A stretch of 64,000 nt of DNA, taken from Kitasatospora phosalacinea. Lineage in GTDB: Bacteria; Actinomycetota; Actinomycetes; Streptomycetales; Streptomycetaceae. Shown piece by piece: positions 15,959 to 24,376 of the stretch; position 1 is the stretch's first letter; each line of letters begins with the position of its first letter. Both the position numbers and the translations under genes were made by a program. Where the stretch lies: NCBI RefSeq assembly GCF_030268885.1, contig NZ_BSSA01000013.1, forward strand, positions 117,689-181,688, read 5' to 3'. The notes below the pieces were generated by a model. It worked only from the letters and a program-made list of their open reading frames with translations, ran no database searches and was not told the DNA's origin.

Positions 15959-16867
15959 TCAGTCGAGGGTCAGGACGGTGTTGCCGCGGACGCGCCGACC
16001 GCGCAGCGCGGCGACCGCGTCGGCGGTGCGCTGCCAGTCGTCGACCAGGCCGAGCTCGGGGTGCAGCCGGCCCTCGGCGGTCAGCCGGACCAGGGTGTGC
16101 AGGTCCGGGCCGTCCGGGTGGTCGACGTCCGCGTAGCTGAAGTGCTCGACGGTGGCCGAGACCGGGCCGTGCAGCAGGGCGAAGAAGTCCAGCCGGACCG
16201 GCTCGCGGGAAGCCTGGCCGAACCAGACCAGCCGGCCGCGCGGCGCCAACCGGGCCAGCGCCAGCGGGAGTTCGGAGCCGCCGGTGGACTCCAGCACCAG
16301 GTCGTACGGGCCGCGCGCGTCCGCCACCGCGTGCACCACCTCGGCGCCCAGCTCCCGCAGCCGCTCGCCGCGTTCGGCGTTCGCGGTGACGGCCGTCAGC
16401 CGTGCCCCGGCGGCCACGGCCAGCTCGGTCAGGTAGTGGCCGACGCCGCCGGAGGCGCCGGTCAGCAGCAGCCGCCGCCCGGTCACCGCGCCCGCCCGGC
16501 GCAGCAGCCGCAGCGCGGTCAGGCCCGCCAGCGGCAGCGCGGCGGCCGTGGGCGCGTCCAGCTGCTCGGGCAGCACCGCCAGCGCGTCCGTGCGCACCGC
16601 CGCGTACTCGGCCCAGCCCGCGCCCGGCGGGTGCGCCACCACCCGCTGCCCGACCGCCGGGCCGGTGCCGTCCGCGGCGGCCTGCACCACCAGCCCGGCG
16701 ACGTCCTTGCCGGGCCGCCAGCGGGGTGGCGGGTCCTCCAGCAGGAAGGTCTCGCCGCGGTTCACCGAGAACGCGTCGACCTTCACCAGCACCTCCTCGG
16801 GGCGCGGTTCGGGTTGCGGGACCTCGGCGAACTCGACCGTGCCGCGGGCCGGGACCAGGGCCTTCAT
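15959..16867 (-). CDS. Zinc-independent MDR oxidoreductase (quinone reductase type)
   Basis: NADPH-dependent medium-chain reductase of 302 residues. It has the MDR N-terminal substrate domain (SVNRGE), the motif LLLTGASGGVGHYLTELA for NADPH binding, and no structural-zinc Cys cluster, as in quinone oxidoreductases. The ATG at 16867 has AGAGGAG upstream. It is divergent from a LysR regulator with a palindromic site between them, so its expression is probably controlled by that regulator. Likely role: reduction of electrophilic quinones or enones. Confidence 0.9.
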   Translation of the reverse strand: MKALVPARGTVEFAEVPQPEPRPEEVLVKVDAFSVNRGETFLLEDPPPRWRPGKDVAGLVVQAAADGTGPAVGQRVVAHPPGAGWAEYAAVRTDALAVLPEQLDAPTAAALPLAGLTALRLLRRAGAVTGRRLLLTGASGGVGHYLTELAVAAGARLTAVTANAERGERLRELGAEVVHAVADARGPYDLVLESTGGSELPLALARLAPRGRLVWFGQASREPVRLDFFALLHGPVSATVEHFSYADVDHPDGPDLHTLVRLTAEGRLHPELGLVDDWQRTADAVAALRGRRVRGNTVLTLD

Positions 16868-16957
16868 CGGTGACTCCTCTGCTCGTACCGGTCGTTCGGT
16901 GACGCACCCAGTCAACGGCCCGGGCCGGGAGGGGGTCCAACAACCGGAACGGCCCCA

Positions 16958-16976
16958 CGACAACCGGCGGTTGTCG
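16958..16976. promoter_or_regulatory. LysR-type operator between the lysR gene and the reductase operon
   Basis: CGACAACCG-g-CGGTTGTCG is a perfect 9-bp inverted repeat. It begins 33 bases before the lysR GTG and lies about 90 bases from the divergent ATG. An additional half-site (CAACAACCGG-like) is at 16938-16947. The arrangement is the classic recognition plus activation site layout of LysR regulators. Confidence 0.7.
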
Positions 16977-16990
16977 GCGATGATGGCCCG

Positions 16991-17932
16991 GTGGACGACC
17001 CCGACCTGCGGCAGTTGCGCGCCTTCGTCACCGTCGCCGAGCAGCGCCACTTCGGGCGCGCCGCCGAGCAGTTGGCGATCACCCAGCAGGCCGCCTCGAA
17101 GCGGATCGCCGCCCTGGAGCGGGAGTGGGGCGTCCGGCTGCTGGAGCGCGGCCCCGGCTCCGTCCGACTGACCGAGGCCGGGCACCGGTTGCTCGCCCCC
17201 GCGCGGGCCGCCCTGGCCGCCGGGCAGGCCGCCGTCGCCGCCGTCCGGCGGCAGGCCGCACCCGCCCGGCTGGACGTCTGGGGCCACCTGTACGAGCCGC
17301 TGCGCACCGTGCGCGAAGCGCTCGCCGCGGCGCCCGGGCTGAGCGTCGAGGTCGGCCCGGCCCGGGACTTCGCCGCCGTCGCCGCCACCCTCGTCCGGGG
17401 TGAGGGAGCCGCCGGGTTCGGCCGCCACCAGCCGGGCGCCGAACGGGAGTTGGCGCACCGCCTGGTGCGGCTGGAACCGCTCGACGCGGTGCTCCCCGCC
17501 GACCACCCGCTGGCCCGCGCCGAGCGGCTGCGCCCCGCCGACCTGGCCGCGCTGCGGCTGGTGCTGCCCGCCGACCCCGCCCGGCTGGACTTCCTGGCCC
17601 GGTTCGGCGAGCGCTTCGGCGTCCCGCTGCTGCCCGGCGAGGCCAACCTCGGCCTCGCCCACCTGCTCGACCGGGTCCGCGCCGTCCCCGACGGCTGCAC
17701 CCTGCTGCCCGCCGAACTCCCGCTCGCCGTCCCGCCCGGCCTGGCCGTCCGCCCGCTCGTCGACCCCGTCCCGCTGTACGCCTGGTCGCTGGTCTGGCAC
17801 CGCGAACGCCCGCACCCCGCCGTCCCCGCCCTGCTGCGGGCCTTCGCCGACCGCGGCCGCGACCGCCGCTGGCTGGAGTACCGCCCCGACCGCGACTGGC
17901 TGCCCGGCACGGACGCCCGCGACCTGGCATGA
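16991..17932 (+). CDS. LysR-family transcriptional regulator
   Basis: Regulator of 313 residues with an N-terminal winged helix (LRQLRAFVTVAEQRHFGRAAEQLAI style helix-turn-helix, then VRLLERGPGSVRLTEAG) and a C-terminal periplasmic-binding-like effector domain. It starts at GTG 16991. Its promoter region shares a palindrome with the divergent reductase/SnoaL-like operon, which is the probable target, together with autoregulation. The stop is followed at once by a strong terminator. Confidence 0.92.
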   Translation: MDDPDLRQLRAFVTVAEQRHFGRAAEQLAITQQAASKRIAALEREWGVRLLERGPGSVRLTEAGHRLLAPARAALAAGQAAVAAVRRQAAPARLDVWGHLYEPLRTVREALAAAPGLSVEVGPARDFAAVAATLVRGEGAAGFGRHQPGAERELAHRLVRLEPLDAVLPADHPLARAERLRPADLAALRLVLPADPARLDFLARFGERFGVPLLPGEANLGLAHLLDRVRAVPDGCTLLPAELPLAVPPGLAVRPLVDPVPLYAWSLVWHRERPHPAVPALLRAFADRGRDRRWLEYRPDRDWLPGTDARDLA

Positions 17933-17933
17933 C

Positions 17934-17968
17934 GCAGGCCCCCGGCGCGGTGCGCGCCGGGGGCCTGC
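17934..17968. terminator. Bidirectional 16-bp perfect hairpin
   Basis: Arms 17934-17949 and 17953-17968 (gcaggcccccggcgcg and its complement) pair perfectly with a 3-nt loop, between the convergent lysR and HAD genes. It starts 2 bases after the lysR stop. Confidence 0.85.
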
Positions 17969-17979
17969 GGGGAGCGGCG

Positions 17980-18759
17980 TCAGACCAGCTCGACCAGGTC
18001 GGCGATCGAGTTGACCACCTGGGTCGGCCGGTACGGGAAGCGGTCGACCTCGGAGGCGTGGGTCAGCCCGGTCAGCACCAGGAAGGTCGACATGCCCGCC
18101 TCCATGCCGGAGACGATGTCGGTGTCCATCCGGTCGCCGATCATCGCGCTGTTCTCCGAGTGCGCGCCGATCGCGTTCAGGCCCGCGCGCATCATCAGCG
18201 GGTTCGGCTTGCCGACGAAGTACGGCTCCACGCCGGTCGCCTTGGTGATCAGCGCGGCCACCGCACCGGTCGCGGGCAGCGCGCCCTCGGCGGACGGGCC
18301 GGTCTCGTCCGGGTTGGTGGCGATGAACCGGGCGCCGTCGTTGATCAGGCGGACGGCCTTGGTCATCGCCTCGAAGGAGTACGTGCGGGTCTCGCCCAGC
18401 ACGACGAAGTCCGGGGCGGAGTCGGTCAGCACGTAGCCGACGTCGTGCAGCGCGGTGGTCAGGCCCGCCTCGCCGATCACGTACGCGGTGCCGCCCGGAC
18501 GCTGGTCGTCCAGGAACTTCGCGGTCGCCAGCGCGGACGTCCAGATGTGCTCGGCGGGCACGTCCAGGCCCATCCGGGAGAGGCGGGCGTGCAGGTCGCG
18601 CTGGGTGTAGATCGAGTTGTTGGTGAGCACCAGGAAGGGCTTCCCGGAGTCACGCAGCCGCTTGATGAAGGCATCGGCCCCGGGGATCGGCACGCCCTCG
18701 TGGATGAGGACTCCGTCCATGTCGGTCAGCCAGGTCTCGATGGGCTTGCGGTCTGCCAC
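17980..18759 (-). CDS. HAD-IIA family phosphatase (NagD-like)
   Basis: Haloacid-dehalogenase hydrolase of 259 residues. Motif I is DMDGVL with the nucleophile Asp, motif II is LTNNS, motif III includes GKPNP, and motif IV is MIGDRMDTDI. The cap inserted between motifs II and III marks subclass IIA (NagD-like nucleotide or sugar phosphatases). The GTG at 18759 follows AAGGAG; an in-frame start 8 codons upstream lacks an RBS. Probably a housekeeping metabolite phosphatase. Confidence 0.93.
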   Translation of the reverse strand: MADRKPIETWLTDMDGVLIHEGVPIPGADAFIKRLRDSGKPFLVLTNNSIYTQRDLHARLSRMGLDVPAEHIWTSALATAKFLDDQRPGGTAYVIGEAGLTTALHDVGYVLTDSAPDFVVLGETRTYSFEAMTKAVRLINDGARFIATNPDETGPSAEGALPATGAVAALITKATGVEPYFVGKPNPLMMRAGLNAIGAHSENSAMIGDRMDTDIVSGMEAGMSTFLVLTGLTHASEVDRFPYRPTQVVNSIADLVELV

Positions 18760-18861
18760 GTGGGTGTCTCCTTGGTCTTGCACAGGTCGAACGATCTTCG
18801 TGATCGCTCCGACCGGACACCGCTGGCCGGTCGGGCGCCACAGGCTGCCCCAACGCCGATC

Positions 18862-18867
18862 AGCCTA
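18862..18867 (-). promoter_or_regulatory. -10-like TAGGCT for the HAD gene
   Basis: On the minus strand TAGGCT stands about 100 bases before the GTG. The leader contains a CGATC-N5-GATCG hairpin. Confidence 0.45.
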
Positions 18868-18989
18868 GTCGTCCGGGCCGGTCGGCCACAGGGGCGTCCG
18901 CGCCCGCGGACCCCCGCCGACCTCCCGCGGACGCCGACGGCGGGCGGCCGGGAGACCCCGCACCGCCCGCCGTCCGCACCGGCCCGCCG

Positions 18990-20513
18990 TCAGCCCGCGT
19001 ACGGGTTCCCGCCCGACGGCGGCTGCTGCTGCCCGTAGGCGGGCGGCGCGGGCGGCTGCTGGCCGCCGTACGCCGGGGGCGCGGGCGGGGCGCCGTAGGG
19101 CTGCGGCGCGGGCGGCTGCTGGCCGTACCCGGGGGCGGCGGACGGTGCGGCGGGCGGCTGCTGGCCGTACGGCTGCTGCGGCGGGGCGCCGTACGGCGCG
19201 CCCGGCGGCACCGGGCCGGGGCCCGCGGAGCGGTTGCGCCGGACGAGCAGCACCACCACGAGCACCAGCACCAGCACGCCCGCCACGGCACCGCCGACGA
19301 TCAGCGGGAGCTTGCCCGACCCGGACGACTCCTTCCCCCCGGCGGTCGGCGCCGCGGCCGGAGCCGGGGGCGCGGCCCCGGCCGAGGCGGCCCCCGAGGG
19401 CGCCCCGGCGCCGTCGCTCGCGGCGTCGCTCGGCCGGGCCCCCGCACCGTCCGACGGCGCGGGCGAGGCGGCCCCGCCGCCGCTGCCGGCCGCGGCGGGC
19501 AGCGGGCTGACGTCCGCCGGGCCCGGGTCGCCGGGGGTGGTCAGCGCGATCCGGGGGCGGATGACGCCGTACCCGAGGAAGTCGCTGCGCTGGCCCTGGC
19601 CGCTGGCGGTGTTGATCAGCACCCGCAGCACCTGGTTGCCGGTCCAGTCGGGGTGCGCGGACCAGATCAGCGCGGCGGAGGCGGAGACGAAGGCGGCGGA
19701 GTCGGAGGTGCCGTCGCCCTTGCAGTAGCCGGACGAGCCGGTGCACGCGCCGTAGATGTCCACGGCCGGGGCGGCCAGCACCACCTGCGGACCGTGCTGG
19801 GACTTCGCCCACGCCTTCCCGTCGCGGTCGGCGCCGCCCACGCCGACGACGCCGGGCAGGGCGGCCGGGTAGTCGACGGGGTTGCCGACGTCGCCCTCGT
19901 TGCCGGTGGCGGCTACCACGAGCGCGCCGAGGGAGTTGGCGTGGTCGACGGCGGCCTGGAGCTTGCTGCGGTTGGCGGCGCTGAGCCCGCCGATGCCCTG
20001 GGAGACGTTGATGACCTTGGCGCCGTGGTCGGCCGCGTAGCCGATCCCCTGGGACAGCTGGTCCACGTACCGGTCGTCGTTCTGGACGGTGCCGCCGGCC
20101 ATGTCGTTGATCTTGACGGGGAGGATCTTCGCGCCGGGGGCCAGACCGTACGCACCCTGGCCGTTCAGGCTCTTCCCGGTGCCGGCGATGTCGCTGGCGA
20201 TGTGGGTGCCGTGGCCCGCCGGGTCGGAGAGCACCCCGCCGGGCAGGCCACTGAGGTCGGTGCCGGGGAGGAGCTGGCCGGCCAGGTCGGGGACGTCGCC
20301 CTGCACGCCGGTGTCGACCACGGCCACGACGACGCCCTTGCCGGTGCTGGTCCGCCACATCTCGTCGGCGTGCATGGCGTCCAGGTGCCACTCCTGGGCG
20401 CGGATCGAGTCCGCCGCCGACGCGGGACCGGCCGACCACCCCCACAGGACGGCACCGACCGCCGCCGCTGCGGCGAACCGCCGCCCCCGTCCTGCCCTGT
20501 CCGTTCGCCGCAT
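18990..20513 (-). CDS. Mycosin-type S8 serine protease (type VII secretion associated)
   Basis: Membrane-anchored subtilisin-like protease of 507 residues: a signal peptide ending PASAAD, catalytic Asp in VVDTGVQGDVPDL, His in GHGTHIASD and Ser in GTSDSAAFV. An Ala/Ser/Pro linker, a single C-terminal membrane helix (LPLIVGGAVAGVLVLVLVVV) and a Pro/Gln/Gly/Tyr-rich cytoplasmic tail follow. This is the MycP architecture that accompanies ESX/type VII systems. The ATG at 20513 is chosen over the GTG at 20516 for its spacing from GAAGGAGA. The next two genes upstream code for WXG-like and helical proteins, but no EccB/C/D gene is present. Confidence 0.92.
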   Translation of the reverse strand: MRRTDRAGRGRRFAAAAAVGAVLWGWSAGPASAADSIRAQEWHLDAMHADEMWRTSTGKGVVVAVVDTGVQGDVPDLAGQLLPGTDLSGLPGGVLSDPAGHGTHIASDIAGTGKSLNGQGAYGLAPGAKILPVKINDMAGGTVQNDDRYVDQLSQGIGYAADHGAKVINVSQGIGGLSAANRSKLQAAVDHANSLGALVVAATGNEGDVGNPVDYPAALPGVVGVGGADRDGKAWAKSQHGPQVVLAAPAVDIYGACTGSSGYCKGDGTSDSAAFVSASAALIWSAHPDWTGNQVLRVLINTASGQGQRSDFLGYGVIRPRIALTTPGDPGPADVSPLPAAAGSGGGAASPAPSDGAGARPSDAASDGAGAPSGAASAGAAPPAPAAAPTAGGKESSGSGKLPLIVGGAVAGVLVLVLVVVLLVRRNRSAGPGPVPPGAPYGAPPQQPYGQQPPAAPSAAPGYGQQPPAPQPYGAPPAPPAYGGQQPPAPPAYGQQQPPSGGNPYAG

Positions 20514-20569
20514 CACGCTCTCCTTCGTGCTCCGTCGTGTGCACCGGGAGCGCCCCGCCGCACGGTTCG

Positions 20570-20605
20570 GCCCGGTCGCGGGAGCCGCAGCCCCCGCGAC
20601 CGGGC
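20570..20605 (-). terminator. Perfect 13-bp hairpin after the Gly-rich WXG-like gene
   Basis: Arms 20570-20582 and 20593-20605 (gcccggtcgcggg and complement) pair perfectly, 15 bases past the stop of the WXG-like gene. It partly insulates the downstream mycosin gene. Confidence 0.75.
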
Positions 20606-20620
20606 CGTCGAAACCGGTCG

Positions 20621-22252
20621 TTACTCGATCACGTTCGGGTTGACCGGGCCCATCCCGGACGTCCAGGTGTTCTCGTCCTCGGTCAGGTAGTCCGGGCGGT
20701 TGCCCTGGCCCTTGCCCTTGCGGTTGGCGCTGCCGCCGCCGTGGCCGCCGCCGAACGAGCCGCCGGCCCGGCCGTCCGCGCCCCGCTCGGCCCGGCCGCG
20801 CAGGCCGGTGCCGCCCGGGGTGAACTCGCCGCGCCCGCCCGTGCCGCGGCTGCCGCCGACGGTGCCGCCCGCGCGGCTGACCATCCCGCTGCTGCGCGAG
20901 CCGCCCGCACCGCCGCGGGCACCGCCCGCGCCGCCACCGCCGCCGTGCATGCCGCCGCCCATGCCGCCCGCGCCCGCGCGGCCGCTCTGGCCCGCGGCGC
21001 CCGCAGCGCCCGCGGAGGCCGAGGAGGTGCCGCCGCCGGGACGGGCGCCCGTACCGGAGGTGCCGGCCGAGCCGCCGCTGCCGGTACGGCCGCCGCTGGC
21101 GGCCCCGCCGCCGAGGGTGCTCCCGCCGACGCCGCCCAGGCCGCCGGGGATCCCGCCCCCGCCCACGTAGCCGCCACCGCCGTAGCCGCCGCCACCCGAG
21201 CCGCCGAGGCCGCCGCCCAGGCCGCCACCGCCACCGGTGTACCCGCCGCCACCGCCACCGCCACCGAGGGGCGGAGTGACGACCGGCGGGTCGGTGTGGG
21301 CGATCTGCAGCGGCGGGGGCGTGGGCACCGGACCGGTGACCGGCGGCGAGGTCCAGGGCGGGGTCGGGTGCGGACCCGGGGTCGGCGTCGGCGTGGGCAC
21401 CGGACCGGTGGTCGGCGGCGACCAGGACGGCGGCCGGTACGTCGAACCGCCACCACCACCTCCGCCGCCGGTGCCGCCGCCCCCGCCGGTGTACCCGCCA
21501 CCGCCACCGCCGCCGGTGTACCCGCCGCCGCCACCGGTGCCGCCACCGCCGCCGATCGGCACGTCCTGCAGGTCGTCCTTCTGTCGCGACCCCGGCGGGG
21601 CCGGGAACACCGGCACCTGCGCCGAGTTGAGCTGCGTGGTGGCGTGCTCGTACGACTGGCTGAGGCGCTCCATCTGCGTGATGGCCTCCTGGTGCGCCTC
21701 GAAGATGCGGTCGGACGCGGCGCGGGCCTGGTCCTCGGTGACCCAGTCGGAGTCGAACATCCCGGCGACCTTGCTGCCGACGAAGCCGCCCACGACGGTG
21801 CCGACGCCCGGCATCAGGACGCTGCCGACCACGGCGCCGCCGATGGTCGCGGCGGTGTTGTCCTGGGCCTGGTAGCGGCGCACCGTCTCGATGTCCTCGT
21901 GCGGGACCGGCGGCAGGCCGTACTTGACGGTGCTGAGGGTGTCGGCCGCGGAGGTCATGTAGGTGCCCGCGGTCCGCGAGTACGAGGCCAGGTCCATGGT
22001 GGAGCGGGAGACCTGGCCGCCCCAGGCCTTGAAGCTGTCGGCCGCGGTGCCCTCCCAGTCGAGGCCGCTGATGTGGGCGTGCAGCTCCTCGCTGATCTGG
22101 TCCAACTGCGCCGCGGCGTCGGACAGTTGCTGACCTACGGAGGACACCGCGAACGGGTTCGCGTCCTGGACCATGGCCAGCAGTTCCTCGTGGCTGGCGC
22201 GGCCGATCTCGCCCGGCTGGAGGCGGACCAGCCTTTTCTCTTCGAGTTCCAT
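20621..22252 (-). CDS. WXG-like protein with long Gly-rich tail (type VII secretion candidate)
   Basis: Protein of 543 residues. Residues 1-100 are helical with a WXG-type turn W66-E67-G68 (LDWEGTAADSFKAWG). Residues 110-215 contain a small hydrophobic glycine-zipper-like stretch (ATIGGAVVGSVLMPGVGTVVGGFVG) and a second helical part. From about 230 to 525 the sequence is almost only Gly, Thr, Ser, Pro and Ala. I read it as a large type VII substrate or structural protein, comparable in layout to PPE-like proteins but not a member I can name. RBS GGGGGAAG precedes the ATG. It probably forms an operon with the gene 37 bases upstream. Confidence 0.8.
   Translation of the reverse strand: MELEEKRLVRLQPGEIGRASHEELLAMVQDANPFAVSSVGQQLSDAAAQLDQISEELHAHISGLDWEGTAADSFKAWGGQVSRSTMDLASYSRTAGTYMTSAADTLSTVKYGLPPVPHEDIETVRRYQAQDNTAATIGGAVVGSVLMPGVGTVVGGFVGSKVAGMFDSDWVTEDQARAASDRIFEAHQEAITQMERLSQSYEHATTQLNSAQVPVFPAPPGSRQKDDLQDVPIGGGGGTGGGGGYTGGGGGGGYTGGGGGTGGGGGGGGSTYRPPSWSPPTTGPVPTPTPTPGPHPTPPWTSPPVTGPVPTPPPLQIAHTDPPVVTPPLGGGGGGGGYTGGGGGLGGGLGGSGGGGYGGGGYVGGGGIPGGLGGVGGSTLGGGAASGGRTGSGGSAGTSGTGARPGGGTSSASAGAAGAAGQSGRAGAGGMGGGMHGGGGGAGGARGGAGGSRSSGMVSRAGGTVGGSRGTGGRGEFTPGGTGLRGRAERGADGRAGGSFGGGHGGGSANRKGKGQGNRPDYLTEDENTWTSGMGPVNPNVIE
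20690..21570 (-). repeat. Gly-rich low-complexity coding region
   Basis: Runs of ggc/ggt-type codons (read on the minus strand) encode GGGGYTGGGGG-like repeats in the WXG-like protein. Internal near-identical blocks occur around 21230-21260 and 21480-21560. Expect assembly or length ambiguity here. Confidence 0.75.
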
Positions 22253-22289
22253 CGCGTTTCTTCCCCCTGGAGTGTGGACGGACCGGCCG

Positions 22290-22859
22290 TCAGTACGAGC
22301 CCTGCTGGGTGCCGGTGAGCGGGGCCTGCGGGGCCTGGGCGCCGGCGGCGCCGTACCCGCCGGAGGCCCCGTACCCGCCGGCCGGCGGGCGGTTCGCCTG
22401 GGCGCCCGCCTGGTTGAGGATCGAGTGGAACTGCTGCTGCTGTTCGGCGTCGGCGTTGTCGTAGCCGCGGGCGGCCATGTCGATGCTGGCGCTCATCGCC
22501 TCGATCTGGAGGGACAGCGTCCGGGAGAGTTGCTCCAGGTTGGCGTGCACGGTGCTGTAGGCGCTCATCAGGTCGCCGGCCTGGCCGAAGTTCTGGCCGA
22601 GCTGACCGGGCGTCAACTGCTGCTGCGAGATGGTGCCCTGGGCGGCGGGCGAGCTGTTGAGCGTGCTGAGGATGCCGTCCACCCGGGACTTGAAGGTCTG
22701 CAGGCTCTCGATCTCGACCTTGACCGCGCCCGCGCCGACCTGACTGGCCAGCGCCTGGGTGGCGGCGAAGGCGGCGTTGACGGCGGAGACCGCGCCGCTG
22801 AAGAAACCGGTGGGGGCGGTCGTACCGCCACCACCGCCGTCGGTGGATGCCTCGAGCAT
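22290..22859 (-). CDS. Helical protein of the type VII-like locus
   Basis: Protein of 189 residues, mostly alpha-helical and Ala/Gln/Ser-rich (AVNAAFAATQALASQVG; LQTFKSRVDGILSTL; YSTVHANLEQLSRTLSLQIEAM), with a Gly/Tyr/Ala-rich C-terminal tail. It has no clear WXG and no signal peptide. Size and composition are similar to ESX-associated helical partners. It is first in a two-gene operon with the WXG-like gene (37-bp gap) and its RBS GGGGAAGGGAA closely resembles that of its partner. Function unknown. Confidence 0.75.
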   Translation of the reverse strand: MLEASTDGGGGGTTAPTGFFSGAVSAVNAAFAATQALASQVGAGAVKVEIESLQTFKSRVDGILSTLNSSPAAQGTISQQQLTPGQLGQNFGQAGDLMSAYSTVHANLEQLSRTLSLQIEAMSASIDMAARGYDNADAEQQQQFHSILNQAGAQANRPPAGGYGASGGYGAAGAQAPQAPLTGTQQGSY

Positions 22860-22981
22860 CGTGGTTCCCTTCCCCCGTGGGCGCGGACTGCCGCGCCCCT
22901 CCCTGCTTCCACGGTCGGCGCCCGCTCCCCAGGGGCCCGGCGGGTCCGTTCCCGCGGCGGGTGCACGGAGCGCCAGGGCAA

Positions 22982-22987
22982 AGATAG
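22982..22987 (-). promoter_or_regulatory. -10-like TATCTT for the type VII-like operon
   Basis: TATCTT on the minus strand lies about 125 bases upstream of the first ATG and is the only A/T-rich hexamer in the 292-bp divergent gap at 22860-23151. No clear -35 was found, and I see nothing else in the gap. Confidence 0.3.
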
Positions 22988-23151
22988 CGGTCCGGGGGGA
23001 CAGCCGAGCAGGGGCCCTGCGCGCACGTCCGACCGGCGCCGGACGGGCGGGGCCGGTAGCCTGGGCCGGTCGCGCGCCCGGCCGGTGCCGCAGTGGCGCC
23101 GGGGCGGTCCGGGTGGGGCGTCAAGGGGCGCGCCGTTCGGGGGAGTTGGCG

Positions 23152-24285
23152 ATGGAGGAGAAGCGCGTCACCTGGGCCGAGCTGTACTTCGACCTGGTGT
23201 TCGTGTTCGCGGTGACGCAGGTGTCGGGGCTACTGCACCACCACCACGACTGGGCGGGCTGCGGGCGCGCCCTGGTCGCGTTCGTCCCGGTCTACTGGTG
23301 CTGGGTCGGCACCACCGTGCAGGCCAACATCCGGGACGTGGACAACCCGCGCGACCGGATCGGCATCTTCGCGGTCGGCCTCTGCGGCCTGTTCACGGCG
23401 CTGGCGCTGCCCGGCGCGTACGGCTCCCGCGGGGTGCTGTTCGGCGCCGCGTACTGGGCGGCCCGGCTGGTGCTGGTGGGCCTGCTGGCCGGCCGGATCC
23501 GGCGGATCTGGTTCGGCCCGTACGGGGTGGCCGCGTTCGTCACCGGGCCGCTGCTGCTGGTCGGCGGGCTGGTCGACGGGCCGGGGCGCGAACTGCTGTG
23601 GGCCGTCGCCGCGGTCACCGACCTGGCGGCCCCGCTGGTGTTCCGGCGCCACCTGGCCGAGGTCGCGTACCACCCGGGCCACCTGCCCGAGCGCTTCGGC
23701 CTGTTCCTGCTGGTGGCGCTCGGCGAGTCGATCGTCGGGATCGGCGCCCCGGTGGCGGCCGCACCGCTGCACCCGGGCCGACTCGCCTCGGTGGCCGTGG
23801 CGTTCGTGATCTCCTGCGCGCTGTGGTGGCAGTACTTCGGGTACGCGTCCGACGCGATGCGGCACGCGATGGAGACCGCCGCCTCGCGCCGCGACCTGAT
23901 GCGGCAGGTCTTCTCCTACGGGCACCTGGCGCTGATCGCCGGGGTGATCACCGTCGCGGTGGGCTTCGCCGAGACGGTGGCCCGGCCCGGGCAGTCGCTC
24001 GGCGGCGGCGCCCTCGGGCTGCTGTACGGCGGCAGCGCGCTGTACCTGGTGACCTTCGCCTACACCCGCCGGATGATGTTCGGCCTGCTCTCGCCGACCC
24101 GGCTGACCGCCGCGGCCGCCGTCCTGGCCCTGCTGGCCCTGCTGCTGCTGACCCCGCTGCACCGGCTGCCCGCGCTGGCGGTGCTGGGCCTGCTGGCGGC
24201 CGTCCTGGTCGGCCTGAACGGGTGGGAGGCCCGGCGGGTGCGCGGGGCGCGACGGGCCGAGCGGACTGTCGGCGCGACTGTGTAG
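23152..24285 (+). CDS. LtrA family membrane protein (first copy)
   Basis: Low temperature requirement A family protein of 377 residues with about ten membrane helices. Family marks are VTWAELYFDLVFVFAV at the start and ERFGLFLLVALGESIVGIG in the middle. The function is not established; the name comes from a Listeria cold-growth phenotype. The ATG at 23152 has GGGGGAG upstream and replaces a much longer open frame. A second LtrA gene lies at 51229. Confidence 0.9.
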   Translation: MEEKRVTWAELYFDLVFVFAVTQVSGLLHHHHDWAGCGRALVAFVPVYWCWVGTTVQANIRDVDNPRDRIGIFAVGLCGLFTALALPGAYGSRGVLFGAAYWAARLVLVGLLAGRIRRIWFGPYGVAAFVTGPLLLVGGLVDGPGRELLWAVAAVTDLAAPLVFRRHLAEVAYHPGHLPERFGLFLLVALGESIVGIGAPVAAAPLHPGRLASVAVAFVISCALWWQYFGYASDAMRHAMETAASRRDLMRQVFSYGHLALIAGVITVAVGFAETVARPGQSLGGGALGLLYGGSALYLVTFAYTRRMMFGLLSPTRLTAAAAVLALLALLLLTPLHRLPALAVLGLLAAVLVGLNGWEARRVRGARRAERTVGATV

Positions 24286-24376
24286 CGTTCACCGCAGCAG
24301 GTCCGGGACGGGCCCGCGGAACGGTACGTACGAACGAGAGCGGTCGCCGTGCGGCGCGGCCGGTGGGAGGTACAAC

